From Brachionus rotundiformis (lineage: Eukaryota > Rotifera > Eurotatoria > Ploima > Brachionidae), in assembly GCA_016802295.1 (NCBI GenBank), contig JAESIW010000210.1, positions 248,001 through 312,000 on the forward strand: DNA of 64,000 nt, written 5' to 3'. The first letter of the stretch is position 1. The number at the start of each line of letters is the position of its first letter. A program made the translations under genes and the position numbers. The notes beneath the pieces are model-generated. The model was given only the letters and a program-made list of their open reading frames with translations, did no database searches and was not told where the DNA came from. Below, in pieces: positions 1 to 9,207 of this stretch.

Positions 1-37
1 AAATAACTATAAACAATAAAATTGGTAAATATTGCAT
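1..37 (-). CDS. N-terminus of a membrane protein, possibly YajC (cut by window edge)
   Basis: Reading leftward from an ATG at position 37 gives twelve residues, MQYLPILLFIVI, before the window ends. This is a short hydrophobic start like that of YajC, the small single-span partner of SecD and SecF in the Sec translocase. In many alphaproteobacteria yajC directly follows the serS/nlpD-type peptidase gene, the same relative position as here. There is no clear ribosome binding site and only 12 codons are visible, so the identity is inference from context. Confidence 0.35.
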   Translation of the reverse strand, partial: MQYLPILLFIVI

Positions 38-185
38 TGTATAAGTGCTATTAATTTGTGCAAAGTCCATAAAAAGCCTTATGTTTTTTAGTAATAAAAA
101 TATTTTTATTTATAATTATTAAATTATAACCGCTTTTATAAATAGTTTCAATGCTAAAATTATAAAAATATTTATTACATTAATA

Positions 186-1397
186 TTAATTGTAACTATC
201 TAAGTAATTTAAAGGGTCTAGCGGTTTTATATCTTTTCTAATTTCAAAATGCACTTGCGGAGTAGAAACCCCACCGCTTTTACCAGCTTTGGCTATAATA
301 TCGTTTTGTTTAACAATATCGCCTTTTTTAACCAGTACAGAACCCAAGTTAGCATATGCAGTAATATAAGAATTTTGATGCTGAATTAAAATTAAATTAC
401 CAAACCCCTTAATGCCAGAGCCCACATAGGTAACTATGCCGTCTAACGCTGCTTTAATAGGCGTACCGTAGTTGGCGTATATATTTATGCCTTCGTTTAC
501 AATACCAGAAGATTGTGGGCCGTAAGATCTTAACAACCTACCAACCACAGGCCAAGCAAAGGTTTGTTCTTTTTCTGGGTGTTTAACTGTGTAGTTGCTT
601 TTTACTTTTAAAATTGCATCTACGTATAAAGTATTGTTTTTTTCTAGTTCGTTTAGCTCTATTAGTTCGGCTTTGCTCATATTATTTTTTTTGGCTATTA
701 AATCTAACGTATCGCCCGAAACTACCCTGTAGTATTTGTATTTTGGCAATAGTTTAGAGTAATCTTGCAATTGTTTTGGTTTAGTTGCAGGCGTGGTTGG
801 TTTAGCGTTAGTTGTACCGCTATTGTTATTGCTAAGCACTGCATTAGGGTTAACATTAGCAGTAACTGTATTAGTTTTTATAGATATTGTGGAGTTGGCT
901 TTTAAATCTAAAGCTTTAACGCCGTTTAAATTTTCTATTTCAACAACTGTGGTGTTGTATAATTTTGCTAAAGAAAACAAGGTATCGCCAGATTTTACTT
1001 TATGCTTAATAATTTTACTAGGCGGGCTAGCTGGCGTGTTGGTTGGTTTATCTGCTTTATTTTCGCTAGATGAATTGGTGTTTTCATCTGTACTTGAGTT
1101 TGGTGCGTTTTCTTCTGCATTATTTTCTTCGGCAGTGTTTTCTTCTACCCATTTAGTAGTGGTTTTGGTGGCGGTTTCTTTAATTAAAGCCTCAATACTA
1201 TCTTGGTTATCTATTAACCATTTGGTAATGCCATCGTCTTCTACAACCACATTGGTTTGCGAAACTGCCGTATCTGGCTGGCTACTACTAGCAGAAGCAT
1301 TAGCATTATTTGTAGGTTGCGGATTTGTATTTGTAGTGTTAGCATACAAGTTTGCAATAAAAAGCACAGTTAGTATGTAAGCGTAAATTTTAACCAT
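186..1397 (-). CDS. nlpD: NlpD/EnvC-like LysM-LytM (M23) cell-wall protein
   Basis: 403 residues. The order is an N-terminal signal segment (about 1-20), an Asn/Ser/Glu-rich linker, LysM domain 1 (about 132-175, starting KVKSGDTLFSLAK), LysM domain 2 (about 223-266, YRVVSGDTLDLIA) and a C-terminal M23/LytM domain (about 280-395). The first zinc motif reads NEGINI where active enzymes have HxxxD, while the late HFEIR motif is kept. E. coli NlpD is degenerate in the same way and activates amidases instead of cutting peptidoglycan. The protein is therefore probably an envelope amidase activator for cell separation. It is the last gene of the dnaB-serS-nlpD series; the surE and pcm genes often found between serS and nlpD are absent. 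An RBS-like GGTTT lies upstream, but the start rests mainly on the signal peptide. Confidence 0.85.
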   Translation of the reverse strand: MVKIYAYILTVLFIANLYANTTNTNPQPTNNANASASSSQPDTAVSQTNVVVEDDGITKWLIDNQDSIEALIKETATKTTTKWVEENTAEENNAEENAPNSSTDENTNSSSENKADKPTNTPASPPSKIIKHKVKSGDTLFSLAKLYNTTVVEIENLNGVKALDLKANSTISIKTNTVTANVNPNAVLSNNNSGTTNAKPTTPATKPKQLQDYSKLLPKYKYYRVVSGDTLDLIAKKNNMSKAELIELNELEKNNTLYVDAILKVKSNYTVKHPEKEQTFAWPVVGRLLRSYGPQSSGIVNEGINIYANYGTPIKAALDGIVTYVGSGIKGFGNLILIQHQNSYITAYANLGSVLVKKGDIVKQNDIIAKAGKSGGVSTPQVHFEIRKDIKPLDPLNYLDSYN

Positions 1398-1502
1398 TGT
1401 GTTTATAAACCAATTTATTTTAATAATATATAATATATATTAAATAATATTTATTAATATTTGCTAAATAATTAACGTATAAACACAACTTTAATTAAAT
1501 TA

Positions 1503-2765
1503 TTATTTAATTACGGTTAACCCGCCCATATACGGCACTAAAACTTGCGGTATAGTAACCGAACCATCTTGATTTTGATAATTTTCTAAAATAGCTATAA
1601 TAGTACGCCCAACTGCTAAGCCAGAACCATTTAAAGTATGTGCAAAATTGCTAGAATTATTATCGGTAACTTTGGCCTGCATTCTGCGTGCCTGAAAATC
1701 TGTACAGTTAGAGCAACTAGAGATTTCACGGTATTTGTTTTGCCCAGGTAGCCATACTTCAATATCGTAAGTTTTAGCAGAAGCAAAGCCTGTATCTGCA
1801 GAACATAACAACAATACTCGGTATGGTAATTTTAGCAATTGTAAAACTTCTTCGGCACAACCTAGCATTCTTTCTAGTTCGGCAAAAGATTGGTTAGGGT
1901 TGGTTATACTTACAAGCTCTACTTTATAAAACTGATGTTGCCTTAAAATACCTTTGGTATCTTTACCTGCAGAACCTGCTTCGGATCTATAACACAAGCT
2001 TACGCCAGTTACACGTTGTGGTAATTGGCTTGGGGTAAAGGTTTGTTTGGCAAATAGATTGGTTAGGGTTACTTCGGTAGTAGAAATTAACCAATGATCT
2101 TGCGTGGTTTTAAAAAGGTCTTCGGTAAATTTTGGTAGTTGCCCTGTGTTCCATAGGGCTTGCTCTTTTACTAAAGTTGGTAACGAGTATTCGGTATAGC
2201 CGTTTTTAGTGGTGTGTAAATCTAGCATAAAATTAATTAAGGCACGTTCTAGCTTAGCTATGTGGTGGCTTAAAATATTAAATCTACTGCCAGACATTTC
2301 GGCGGCTTTATTAAAATTAATTTGCTGTAAATTTTCGCCAATTTCAAAGTGTTCTTTAGGGGTAAAATTAAATTGTTTAATTTCGCCAACTTTTCTAATT
2401 TCTACGTTGTCGTCTTCGGTTTTACCATACGGCACGCTATCATCTAAAACGTTTGGTATAAAAGAAAGCTCTAACTTTAAGCGGTCTTCTAGGCTTTTGG
2501 TTTTTTCTACTAGGTCGTCTTCTAGGCTTTTGGTTTTACTTACTTGTTGTAGTAAGTCGTCTGTATTTTCGCCTTTTGCTTTTTTTAAACCAATTTCTTT
2601 AGATAACTTATTACGTTGTGCCGATAACGTTTGCGATTGTGTTTGTAGTTCACGTACTTGGGTATCTAACTGTATTATGTTATCTGCATTAATATCGCTA
2701 TTGCGTTTGGTTAGTGCTTGTTTTAATAAATCTATATTTTTTTTATAAAATTTAAAGTCTATCAT
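1503..2765 (-). CDS. serS: Seryl-tRNA synthetase
   Basis: 420 residues, the normal length. This class II synthetase charges tRNA-Ser (and tRNA-Sec where present) in the cytoplasm. Residues 1-110 form the charged N-terminal coiled-coil arm that grips the long variable arm of tRNA-Ser. The catalytic domain shows the ATP and serine site segments TTEVTLTNLF, CYRSEAGSAGKDTKG (motif 2) and GSGLAVGRTIIAILENYQ (motif 3 with its arginine). It lies 18 bases after dnaB in the same direction and is probably cotranscribed with it. Confidence 0.97.
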   Translation of the reverse strand: MIDFKFYKKNIDLLKQALTKRNSDINADNIIQLDTQVRELQTQSQTLSAQRNKLSKEIGLKKAKGENTDDLLQQVSKTKSLEDDLVEKTKSLEDRLKLELSFIPNVLDDSVPYGKTEDDNVEIRKVGEIKQFNFTPKEHFEIGENLQQINFNKAAEMSGSRFNILSHHIAKLERALINFMLDLHTTKNGYTEYSLPTLVKEQALWNTGQLPKFTEDLFKTTQDHWLISTTEVTLTNLFAKQTFTPSQLPQRVTGVSLCYRSEAGSAGKDTKGILRQHQFYKVELVSITNPNQSFAELERMLGCAEEVLQLLKLPYRVLLLCSADTGFASAKTYDIEVWLPGQNKYREISSCSNCTDFQARRMQAKVTDNNSSNFAHTLNGSGLAVGRTIIAILENYQNQDGSVTIPQVLVPYMGGLTVIK

Positions 2766-2783
2766 TGCTTGGTTCTGTTTTAA

Positions 2784-4271
2784 TTAATTATTATTGGTAT
2801 ATGTTTTATCTAAATTATAAAAATAAGTACGGGCGGGGTCAAATGCTAAATCTATATTGCCTATACTACCGTGCCTATTTTTGGCTATAACTAGTGTAGC
2901 TTTGTTTTTTACATTTTCTAATTCTACTTTCCACTTTTCGTAACGCTTGGTAAATTGCTCTTGCGATTCGTCTTTATTTGCCATTTTTGGTTCTTCACGC
3001 TCTTTGTAGTATTCTGCCCTAAATATAAAACTTACTACGTCGGCGTCTTGCTCTATACTGCCAGATTCTCTTAAGTCTGAAAGCATTGGGGTTTTATCTT
3101 CTCTGCTTTCTACTGCCCTACTTAACTGCGACAACGCTAAAATAGGTACATTAATTTCTTTAGCAATAGCTTTTAGGCCTCTGGTAATTAGCCCTACTTC
3201 TACGGCACGGTTATCTGTGGTTTTTTCGCTACCTATAAGCTGAATATAGTCTATTACTATAAAACCAATGTTGTTTTGGCGTTTTAACTTACGGCAACGG
3301 GTACGTATTTGGCTAATGGTTAACGCTGGGGTGTCGTCTATATAAATTGGCGTATTTTTAAAAGTTTGTATAGAATTACTTAACTCTAAAAACTGGTTAT
3401 CGGTTAATTGCCCTTTACGCAGTGCATCCGAAGAAATACCAGTATAAGTAGATAGCATACGGCTAGCTATTTGTTCGGCAGACATTTCTAACGAAAAAAT
3501 AACCACAGGTGCCCCTGGGTGCCCTTTGCTATGAATATACTTATTAGCAGCGTTAAAAGCTATATTGGTGGCAAGTGCGGTTTTACCCATAGCCGGACGC
3601 CCCGCTAAAATTATTAAATCCGACTTTTGCAAACCACCTAACTTTTTATTTAAATCTACAAGCCCTGTATCTACACCAGAAATTCCATCTTTATAACTGC
3701 GGGCGGTTTGTATAGCTTGTAAAGATTTTTGCAAAGCGGTATCAAAGGTTTGTACGCTGTTGTCTATTTTACCGTTTTCGCTTAAATTAAAAATTTCGGC
3801 TTCTATGTTGTCTATAATTTCGGTAAAATTACTGTTAGACTTTAGCAAGCCCGAGATATTTTCTTGCAATATAAGTACTTGCCTTTTTAGGTATAAATCA
3901 TAAATTAATTGGGCGTATTCTTTGTAACTAACTGTGTTTATAACCGAATTTACTAAAGATAGCACAAAATCAAAGTTAATTTCGCTATATTTAGGGTTAT
4001 AACTGGCAAATTGCGTAATAGTAACCACATCTGCAACCTGAGACTTATCTAACAAAGATTTTACAATTTCAAACGTATATTGATGCTGTTGATAATAAAA
4101 ATTATTGGCAGTTATAATATCGTTTATTTCTTCAAAAACATTATTATTTACAATAAGTAACCCTAATAAAGACCTTTCGGCATCTATATTTACTAGTTGT
4201 TGGTTGGTATTATCTAATAAAGGCGATAGTTGGTTTACTTCGCCTTTATTGGTTTTTGCATTTTTTGCCAT
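2784..4271 (-). CDS. dnaB: Replicative DNA helicase DnaB
   Basis: 495 residues. DnaB is the hexameric ring helicase that unwinds DNA ahead of the replisome. The N-terminal primase-interacting domain (about 20-125, starting DAERSLLGLLI) precedes a RecA-type motor. The motor shows Walker A GRPAMGKTALA, a Walker B-like VIDYIQLI, and the conserved LSQLSRAVESR and DLRESGSIEQDAD segments. The C-terminal region is complete. It follows rplI by 81 bases, the usual alphaproteobacterial pairing, and no intein or insertion is visible. Confidence 0.97.
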   Translation of the reverse strand: MAKNAKTNKGEVNQLSPLLDNTNQQLVNIDAERSLLGLLIVNNNVFEEINDIITANNFYYQQHQYTFEIVKSLLDKSQVADVVTITQFASYNPKYSEINFDFVLSLVNSVINTVSYKEYAQLIYDLYLKRQVLILQENISGLLKSNSNFTEIIDNIEAEIFNLSENGKIDNSVQTFDTALQKSLQAIQTARSYKDGISGVDTGLVDLNKKLGGLQKSDLIILAGRPAMGKTALATNIAFNAANKYIHSKGHPGAPVVIFSLEMSAEQIASRMLSTYTGISSDALRKGQLTDNQFLELSNSIQTFKNTPIYIDDTPALTISQIRTRCRKLKRQNNIGFIVIDYIQLIGSEKTTDNRAVEVGLITRGLKAIAKEINVPILALSQLSRAVESREDKTPMLSDLRESGSIEQDADVVSFIFRAEYYKEREEPKMANKDESQEQFTKRYEKWKVELENVKNKATLVIAKNRHGSIGNIDLAFDPARTYFYNLDKTYTNNN

Positions 4272-4352
4272 TATTAACTTTATTAATTAAAAACTTTATT
4301 AGTTAAAAGTTTAGTTAAATATTACTTATAGTGCAAACTATATGGTACAAAA

Positions 4353-4940
4353 TTAGCTAGCTACTTCTTCGGTAGTAACGTTTTCTGCTACTTCAACGGC
4401 TTCTGCTGTTGCTTGGGCTTGAGCTTCGGCTTGTGCCTTTTTTTGCTGAGCAGTTGGCTTTAAAAAGTTAACCATTTGTACTTTTGCATCTTCAACGCCT
4501 CTGGCTACGTTTACGTAAATAGTAACGCTAACATCGGCATGTAATAACAAAGTAACTACGTATACGCCTAAGTTTTTAATAGCGTGCGGTAGCTCTACTT
4601 GTGTTTTATCTAAAGTAATTTTATGTTGTTCGTGCAATAAAGCTACAATATCTTTAGCCGTAACCGAACCATACAAATGTCCGCCTTCGCCCGCTGTTCT
4701 AACGGCAACAACTTCGGTATTTGTAATTTTAGGAGCAATAGACTCTGCTTCTTTTTTTAGCTCTAAGTTTTTAGCTTCAATTTCGTGCTTTTGAGTTTCA
4801 AAGTATTTTTTATTAGCAAGCGTTGCTTTTAATGCTAAATTATTAGGTAAAAGAAAATTACGTGCGTATCCGTCTTTTACTTTAACAATGTCGCCTATTT
4901 GGCCTAACTTTTTACTTCTTTGTAATAAAATAATTTCCAT
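4353..4940 (-). CDS. rplI: 50S ribosomal protein L9 with a long C-terminal tail
   Basis: 195 residues. The N-terminal domain (1-50) is typical L9: a GQIGDIVKVKDGYARNFLLP segment binds 23S rRNA. The connecting helix (about 50-75) and the C-terminal domain (to about 150) follow. The last 45 residues form an Ala/Gln/Glu-rich, low-complexity extension (from about 163) that E. coli L9, with 149 residues, lacks; longer L9 proteins are common in alphaproteobacteria. The neighbours rpsF and rpsR, usually upstream, are not in this window: the gene upstream is the DUF2232 protein and then an unrelated divergent hydrolase. Confidence 0.95.
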   Translation of the reverse strand: MEIILLQRSKKLGQIGDIVKVKDGYARNFLLPNNLALKATLANKKYFETQKHEIEAKNLELKKEAESIAPKITNTEVVAVRTAGEGGHLYGSVTAKDIVALLHEQHKITLDKTQVELPHAIKNLGVYVVTLLLHADVSVTIYVNVARGVEDAKVQMVNFLKPTAQQKKAQAEAQAQATAEAVEVAENVTTEEVAS

Positions 4941-4959
4941 AATTAACTATAAACCTTTA

Positions 4960-5871
4960 TTAACCAATCTTAATAATTGCAGTTTCTTTTAAAAATCCTA
5001 GTATGCATACTGCAAACAAAACATACCATATAAAAATAAACATAAACACTACAAATACAAGCATACTTACGTAAACTAAATATTTGTTATAAAGTGCGGT
5101 GTTAAATACATATCTGCTTACTACGGCAAAACCGCTATATACATAGGGTAATAACAACATAAACATTATATTATACATAGTATAGTATAAATTATCATTA
5201 TTATCAAGCATTCTGTGTATAAAAATTGTAAAAAGAGCAAATATTATCCAAAAGTAGTTATAAATTTTAGGAACAACCAAGCTAAAATGTATTTTTTTGG
5301 TTAATTTAAAGTGGCTTCCTACAAAATTGCTTATATGCACTAAGCTAAAGGTTAGCACCACCGCACTAAACATTAAAATAAACGGCAACACTTTGCTTAA
5401 AATAGTAAAATCTACATTTACTGGGCTTTCTAAAGATTGATTGTTAAAAAACAGTGCTTTAAGTTCGCCTTCTAAAAACAAATAAAAATTACTGTAAGTA
5501 GAAATATACTTAACATACACAAACCCTGTAACCGCACTGTAAAACAAGCTTAGCGTTACCAATAAAGATACCCTATTATTTATAGCATAAATTATTGCCC
5601 CAAGCACAACAAAGGCTATATCTATATACCACATATTGCTTTGATTGTTAGAACTAAACCAACCAAATTTAGCCGTTAATAAACCAGCTAAAACAGCACT
5701 TACCGCCGTAACTAATATACTATACCAACCCGCTAAATACGGTATAAACAAAACAAAACCCATAACTAATAACAACGATGTTAATAACATTGCATCTATT
5801 TGCCCCATAATTAATGGAATCCAAAAAAAAGCTAGCCCTATTAACACTTGTTTTAAAATATTATTTTGCAT
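4960..5871 (-). CDS. Polytopic membrane protein, DUF2232 family (by position and topology)
   Basis: 303 residues with about eight hydrophobic segments spread over the whole chain, so an integral inner-membrane protein. No catalytic motif is visible. In many alphaproteobacteria a DUF2232 membrane protein lies between rpsR and rplI, in the same direction as rplI, and this gene occupies exactly that slot, 19 bases before rplI. The family has no assigned function. The call rests on synteny and topology, since sequence conservation in this family is weak. The start ATG has no convincing ribosome binding site. Confidence 0.65.
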   Translation of the reverse strand: MQNNILKQVLIGLAFFWIPLIMGQIDAMLLTSLLLVMGFVLFIPYLAGWYSILVTAVSAVLAGLLTAKFGWFSSNNQSNMWYIDIAFVVLGAIIYAINNRVSLLVTLSLFYSAVTGFVYVKYISTYSNFYLFLEGELKALFFNNQSLESPVNVDFTILSKVLPFILMFSAVVLTFSLVHISNFVGSHFKLTKKIHFSLVVPKIYNYFWIIFALFTIFIHRMLDNNDNLYYTMYNIMFMLLLPYVYSGFAVVSRYVFNTALYNKYLVYVSMLVFVVFMFIFIWYVLFAVCILGFLKETAIIKIG

Positions 5872-5953
5872 ACTAGATATTACATTAAATTTATTATATA
5901 ATTATAATAGTATTTTAATATATACATTTATAATTACAACAATTAAATTTAAT

Positions 5954-6688
5954 ATGGCCACAAACAACATAGTTTTTTTACCCGCTTTAATGTGTACTGC
6001 CAGTTTATATAAACATCAGTATAGTTTTTTTACTAAAAAAAATTACAATGTTTTTAGTTTTTATAATTTTGTTAATAACAATTTAAGTGCAATTGCCAGC
6101 AATATTGCTATGCAAATTAAAGCTATTAATAACAACCAGCCTGTAATTTTAGCAGGAACATCCATGGGTGGATATATTGCCTTGCAAATAGCTTTAGATT
6201 TTCCTAATTTAGTGCAAAATTTAATATTAATTAACACCACTATTTTTACCGATAACCCCACTAAAAAAGCCAACCGTATTAACACTATAAACAACGCAAC
6301 TGCCCAAACAGATGAACAATTTAACAACAGCCTACATTTATTAAACAATATATTGCCGGCGTATTTTTATAATTATAACCAGCACAATTATAATCTTATA
6401 AAAAATATGCATTTGCAGTTAGGCAAAAGTGCGTTAATTAATCAACAAACGGCCATTTTAAATCGCCCAGATTTTAGCCAACAGGTAAATAAATTTAAGT
6501 TTAAAACTTTAATTGTTGCTTCGGCTAACGATACCATTATAAATTTAACCGAAAGCCAGCAAATGCATAAAACCATACCCAACAGCACTTTGCAGGTTAT
6601 TAATAAATGTGGCCACCTAAGCCCATTAAATAAACCAAACACTTTAAACAAAACCATATATAACTGGATTACAAACAACAATGCTTAA
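5954..6688 (+). CDS. Alpha/beta hydrolase
   Basis: 244 residues from the ATG at 5954. The open frame extends farther upstream, but that part overlaps the divergent membrane-protein gene and reads as its shadow. The nucleophile elbow is GTSMGG with its serine near residue 75, preceded by a QPVILAGTS strand. An aspartate in the SANDTIINL segment and a histidine in KCGHLSPLNKP complete the likely catalytic triad near the C-terminus. There is no signal peptide, so it is probably a cytoplasmic esterase, lipase or related hydrolase; the substrate cannot be told. It overlaps the next lipoprotein gene by 8 bases, which suggests cotranscription. Confidence 0.8.
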   Translation: MATNNIVFLPALMCTASLYKHQYSFFTKKNYNVFSFYNFVNNNLSAIASNIAMQIKAINNNQPVILAGTSMGGYIALQIALDFPNLVQNLILINTTIFTDNPTKKANRINTINNATAQTDEQFNNSLHLLNNILPAYFYNYNQHNYNLIKNMHLQLGKSALINQQTAILNRPDFSQQVNKFKFKTLIVASANDTIINLTESQQMHKTIPNSTLQVINKCGHLSPLNKPNTLNKTIYNWITNNNA

Positions 6689-7175
6689 ACCCTTTAAAAC
6701 CTTGTTAATAATATTTGTATTTTTATTAACCGCATGTACTAACAATGTAAGTATAACCAAAAAACAACAGCAATTACAAGCCTTGCAAAATACGGCTAAT
6801 AGTTATTGTACGCTTAATAGTTTTATGGATGTATCTAAAAATTGGATAATGGCTAAGCTAACCTATAACAGTAGCAATATAGCCATAAGCAACATTAACC
6901 AGCAACATTTGTTGCAAGTAGCCAATGCTTTTAATTTATGTGTTAAAAACGTATTGTTAGTGCATTACAACAGCAACTACAATACTGCTTATAATTATAA
7001 CGCTATGGTTATAGATTTTTTAGCTAAAAACAAAGTAAATGTTAACAAAATTAATACAGTGTTGTGCAATGTAAACTTTAATGTTAACAACCAACCGTTA
7101 AACAATAGCAATACGGTTTTAGTGGTATTTGTAAACAACCCACTAAGTGCAAATTATATGTATTGTAGTTTTTAA
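6681..7175 (+). CDS. Putative lipoprotein of unknown function
   Basis: 164 residues. The N-terminus MLKPFKTLLIIFVFLLTAC is a lipoprotein signal peptide with lipobox LTAC and modified cysteine at about 19. The mature part is Asn-rich, contains several further cysteines (about 43, 94, 136 and 162) and shows no motif I recognise. It starts inside the end of the hydrolase gene (8-base overlap), so the two are probably one transcript. It ends 10 bases before the convergent cdsA. Confidence 0.7.
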   Translation: MLKPFKTLLIIFVFLLTACTNNVSITKKQQQLQALQNTANSYCTLNSFMDVSKNWIMAKLTYNSSNIAISNINQQHLLQVANAFNLCVKNVLLVHYNSNYNTAYNYNAMVIDFLAKNKVNVNKINTVLCNVNFNVNNQPLNNSNTVLVVFVNNPLSANYMYCSF

Positions 7176-7185
7176 ATATAGGTTA

Positions 7186-8058
7186 TTAAAACGGCAAAAA
7201 TAAAGGACTTTTTTGTATAAAAAAACCAATAACTGCAACTAAAGTAGCTACTAGTACTAGGGCGTCTATGCGGTCTAGTATACCGCCGTGCCCCGGAATT
7301 AAGTTAGAGGTATCTTTAACATTAACGTAACGTTTAAATGCAGATTCTATCATATCGCCGGCATGCCCTACTACTGCTATGGCAAAGCCTATGGCAATAA
7401 CCATAACTTCGTTAGTAGAGTTAAGCCAAACCGCAAAACCATAAGAAACTAACATACTAGCCAAAGCTCCGCCAAAAAAACCAGACCAAGTTTTTTTAGG
7501 GCTAATAGAAGGCAATATTTTTTTACCACCAATTAAAGAACCCGCAAAGTAGGCTCCGGTATCGCACGCAGCCACACTTAAAAATACCCATAACACTGTA
7601 AATTGGTAGTTATCTAAATTACTAATATAAGCTAAAGATGCAAAACCAACCGCTAAGTACATAACCCCTAACGTAAACCATTTAGGGCGATTTAAATACC
7701 TAGGCACTACACTACCTTTGTAACCGTTGTGCCTTATTTTTGCTACCATATAGGTTATATAACTACCTATGGCAAATATAACTAGGCCGTATAATAGTTG
7801 GTTCATAATAATGCTGGTAATTACCAAAGCAATAAAGGTAGAAGCCACCATGCTATCTATACCAAACGAATACTTACCGCAAACATGGTTCCATTCGTAA
7901 CTAGCAAGCAACAAACCAACAAATAATAAAATAAAGTAAAAAAAACCGCCCGCATTAATAGCCAACACTACCGGTGGCAACATTATTAAAGCAGAAATTA
8001 TACGTAAAGTTAAATTGCTTTTTGATTTTTTTTGTTCATTTTGCGTTGTAGATTGCAT
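7186..8058 (-). CDS. cdsA: Phosphatidate cytidylyltransferase
   Basis: 290 residues. CdsA makes CDP-diacylglycerol from phosphatidate and CTP, the entry step to all phospholipids, in the inner membrane. About eight membrane segments are followed by the family signature: SPKKTWSGFFGG in the middle, then KRYVNVKDTSNLIPGHGGIL and DRIDALV near the C-terminus, with the metal-binding aspartates. A ribosome binding site AAGG lies upstream of the ATG. It is the last gene of the rpsB operon, with one extra secreted-protein gene wedged between it and uppS. Confidence 0.96.
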   Translation of the reverse strand: MQSTTQNEQKKSKSNLTLRIISALIMLPPVVLAINAGGFFYFILLFVGLLLASYEWNHVCGKYSFGIDSMVASTFIALVITSIIMNQLLYGLVIFAIGSYITYMVAKIRHNGYKGSVVPRYLNRPKWFTLGVMYLAVGFASLAYISNLDNYQFTVLWVFLSVAACDTGAYFAGSLIGGKKILPSISPKKTWSGFFGGALASMLVSYGFAVWLNSTNEVMVIAIGFAIAVVGHAGDMIESAFKRYVNVKDTSNLIPGHGGILDRIDALVLVATLVAVIGFFIQKSPLFLPF

Positions 8059-8062
8059 GCTA

Positions 8063-8518
8063 TTATAACCTTATAAAATTAATTTTATGCTTAAATTTTA
8101 GTTTAATGCCTATTTTTGTAGCCTCTTTGCCTTGCTCTTCTTCGGTTTGTGGTAAAATATCTGGGTTGGCGTTATCTAAATTATCTTGGTAGTTGCTATC
8201 GGCTTCTTCTGGTGTGGCAATAATGTTATTTTTGTTGCTAATGTAATTAAATAAAAAAATTGCGGTGGCAGAATTTTCTATATAATTATTGCATAAAATA
8301 AATAGTTCGTTAGCCGATGTAACACTATTAACATAATGCGGAATAATAATTTGGCTACAGGCAAACTCACGTGCAGTAATATTTTTATAAGGTGTAACTA
8401 CTTGTTGTTTAATAAAGTCTTCTACCGATGTTTCTGCATTAATTACGCCTATTAAACCAAGGCTTAAAAACATGCAGGCTACAATATGTTTTATTTTGTT
8501 TGTTTTGTTATTTACCAT
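8063..8518 (-). CDS. Small secreted protein of unknown function, inside the uppS-cdsA gap
   Basis: 151 residues. A signal peptide with a likely cut after VINA (about residue 28) leads into a short mature chain. It has two cysteines (about 54 and 76), an acidic middle (about 103-128) and a basic C-terminus (KIGIKLKFKHK). I recognise no domain. Its start overlaps the end of uppS by 11 bases and its end lies 4 bases before cdsA, so it is translationally embedded in an otherwise classic operon. A role in the envelope is inferred from the signal peptide and location only. Confidence 0.65.
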   Translation of the reverse strand: MVNNKTNKIKHIVACMFLSLGLIGVINAETSVEDFIKQQVVTPYKNITAREFACSQIIIPHYVNSVTSANELFILCNNYIENSATAIFLFNYISNKNNIIATPEEADSNYQDNLDNANPDILPQTEEEQGKEATKIGIKLKFKHKINFIRL

Positions 8519-9185
8519 AATTTCTTTGTATATTTTTAAAGTTATTAAATATGTTTTGTAGGTCTTGCAGTGTAAAATCTGGCCACAGTTTGTCTATAAA
8601 AAAGATTTCGCTATAAGCACTTTGCCACAATAAAAAATTACTTAAACGGTTATGCCCGCCGGTTCTAATTATTAAATCTAGGTTAGGTAGGTTGCTGGTG
8701 TATAAATTATTGCTAATATTGTTTGGGGTAATGGGTAAGTTTAAATTTATTAAAGTATTAACCGCATCTACAACTTCTTCTTTTGCCGAATAATTTAAAG
8801 CCATACAAACCGTTAACTTGGTAAAATTACAGGTTTTATTTTGTAGTTCTTCTATTTTATTAGCAACTTCTACGCCAAATTCTTTATAATTACCTATGCA
8901 AATAAATTTAACTTCTTCGGTTATAAATTTACTTACCTTGTTGGTTAAAAAATTAACTAACAAAGTTTTTAGTGTACTTATTTCGCTAGCTTCTCTTTGC
9001 CAATTTTCTTTAGAAAAAGCGTAAAATGTAACACACTTTACGTTGTAAGTAGGCAATACAGAAATAATTTCTTCTAGCTTATTTGCCCCAAAATTATAGG
9101 CTTGTAGCTGGCTTACACTGTTTTGTTTGCCCCATCTTCTATTGCCATCCATAATAAAGGCAACATGGTTTATAGAATTTAGCAC
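8508..9185 (-). CDS. uppS: Undecaprenyl diphosphate synthase (cis-prenyltransferase)
   Basis: 225 residues, slightly short (E. coli 253). It extends farnesyl diphosphate in cis to the C55 carrier lipid for peptidoglycan. Motif 1, AFIMDGNRRWGK, contains the catalytic Mg-binding Asp13. Further signatures are FYAFSKENWQR, LIIRTGGHNRLSNFLLWQSA and the YSEIFFIDKLWPDF end motif. The start codon is GTG at 9185, the only start that keeps the first beta strand. It follows frr by 22 bases. Confidence 0.95.
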   Translation of the reverse strand: MLNSINHVAFIMDGNRRWGKQNSVSQLQAYNFGANKLEEIISVLPTYNVKCVTFYAFSKENWQREASEISTLKTLLVNFLTNKVSKFITEEVKFICIGNYKEFGVEVANKIEELQNKTCNFTKLTVCMALNYSAKEEVVDAVNTLINLNLPITPNNISNNLYTSNLPNLDLIIRTGGHNRLSNFLLWQSAYSEIFFIDKLWPDFTLQDLQNIFNNFKNIQRNYGK

Positions 9186-9207
9186 TGTATTCTCGTATAA
9201 ATTAAAA

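Noticed and set aside
793..1380. A 195-codon plus-strand open frame opposite the NlpD-like gene
   Set aside because: It is the antisense shadow of a low-complexity coding region: hydrophobic throughout, with no ribosome binding site and no domain. The minus-strand gene has LysM and M23 domains.
5645..5953. In-frame upstream extension of the alpha/beta hydrolase
   Set aside because: It lies inside the divergent membrane-protein gene and does not resemble a hydrolase N-terminus. The ATG at 5954 starts directly before the first beta strand.
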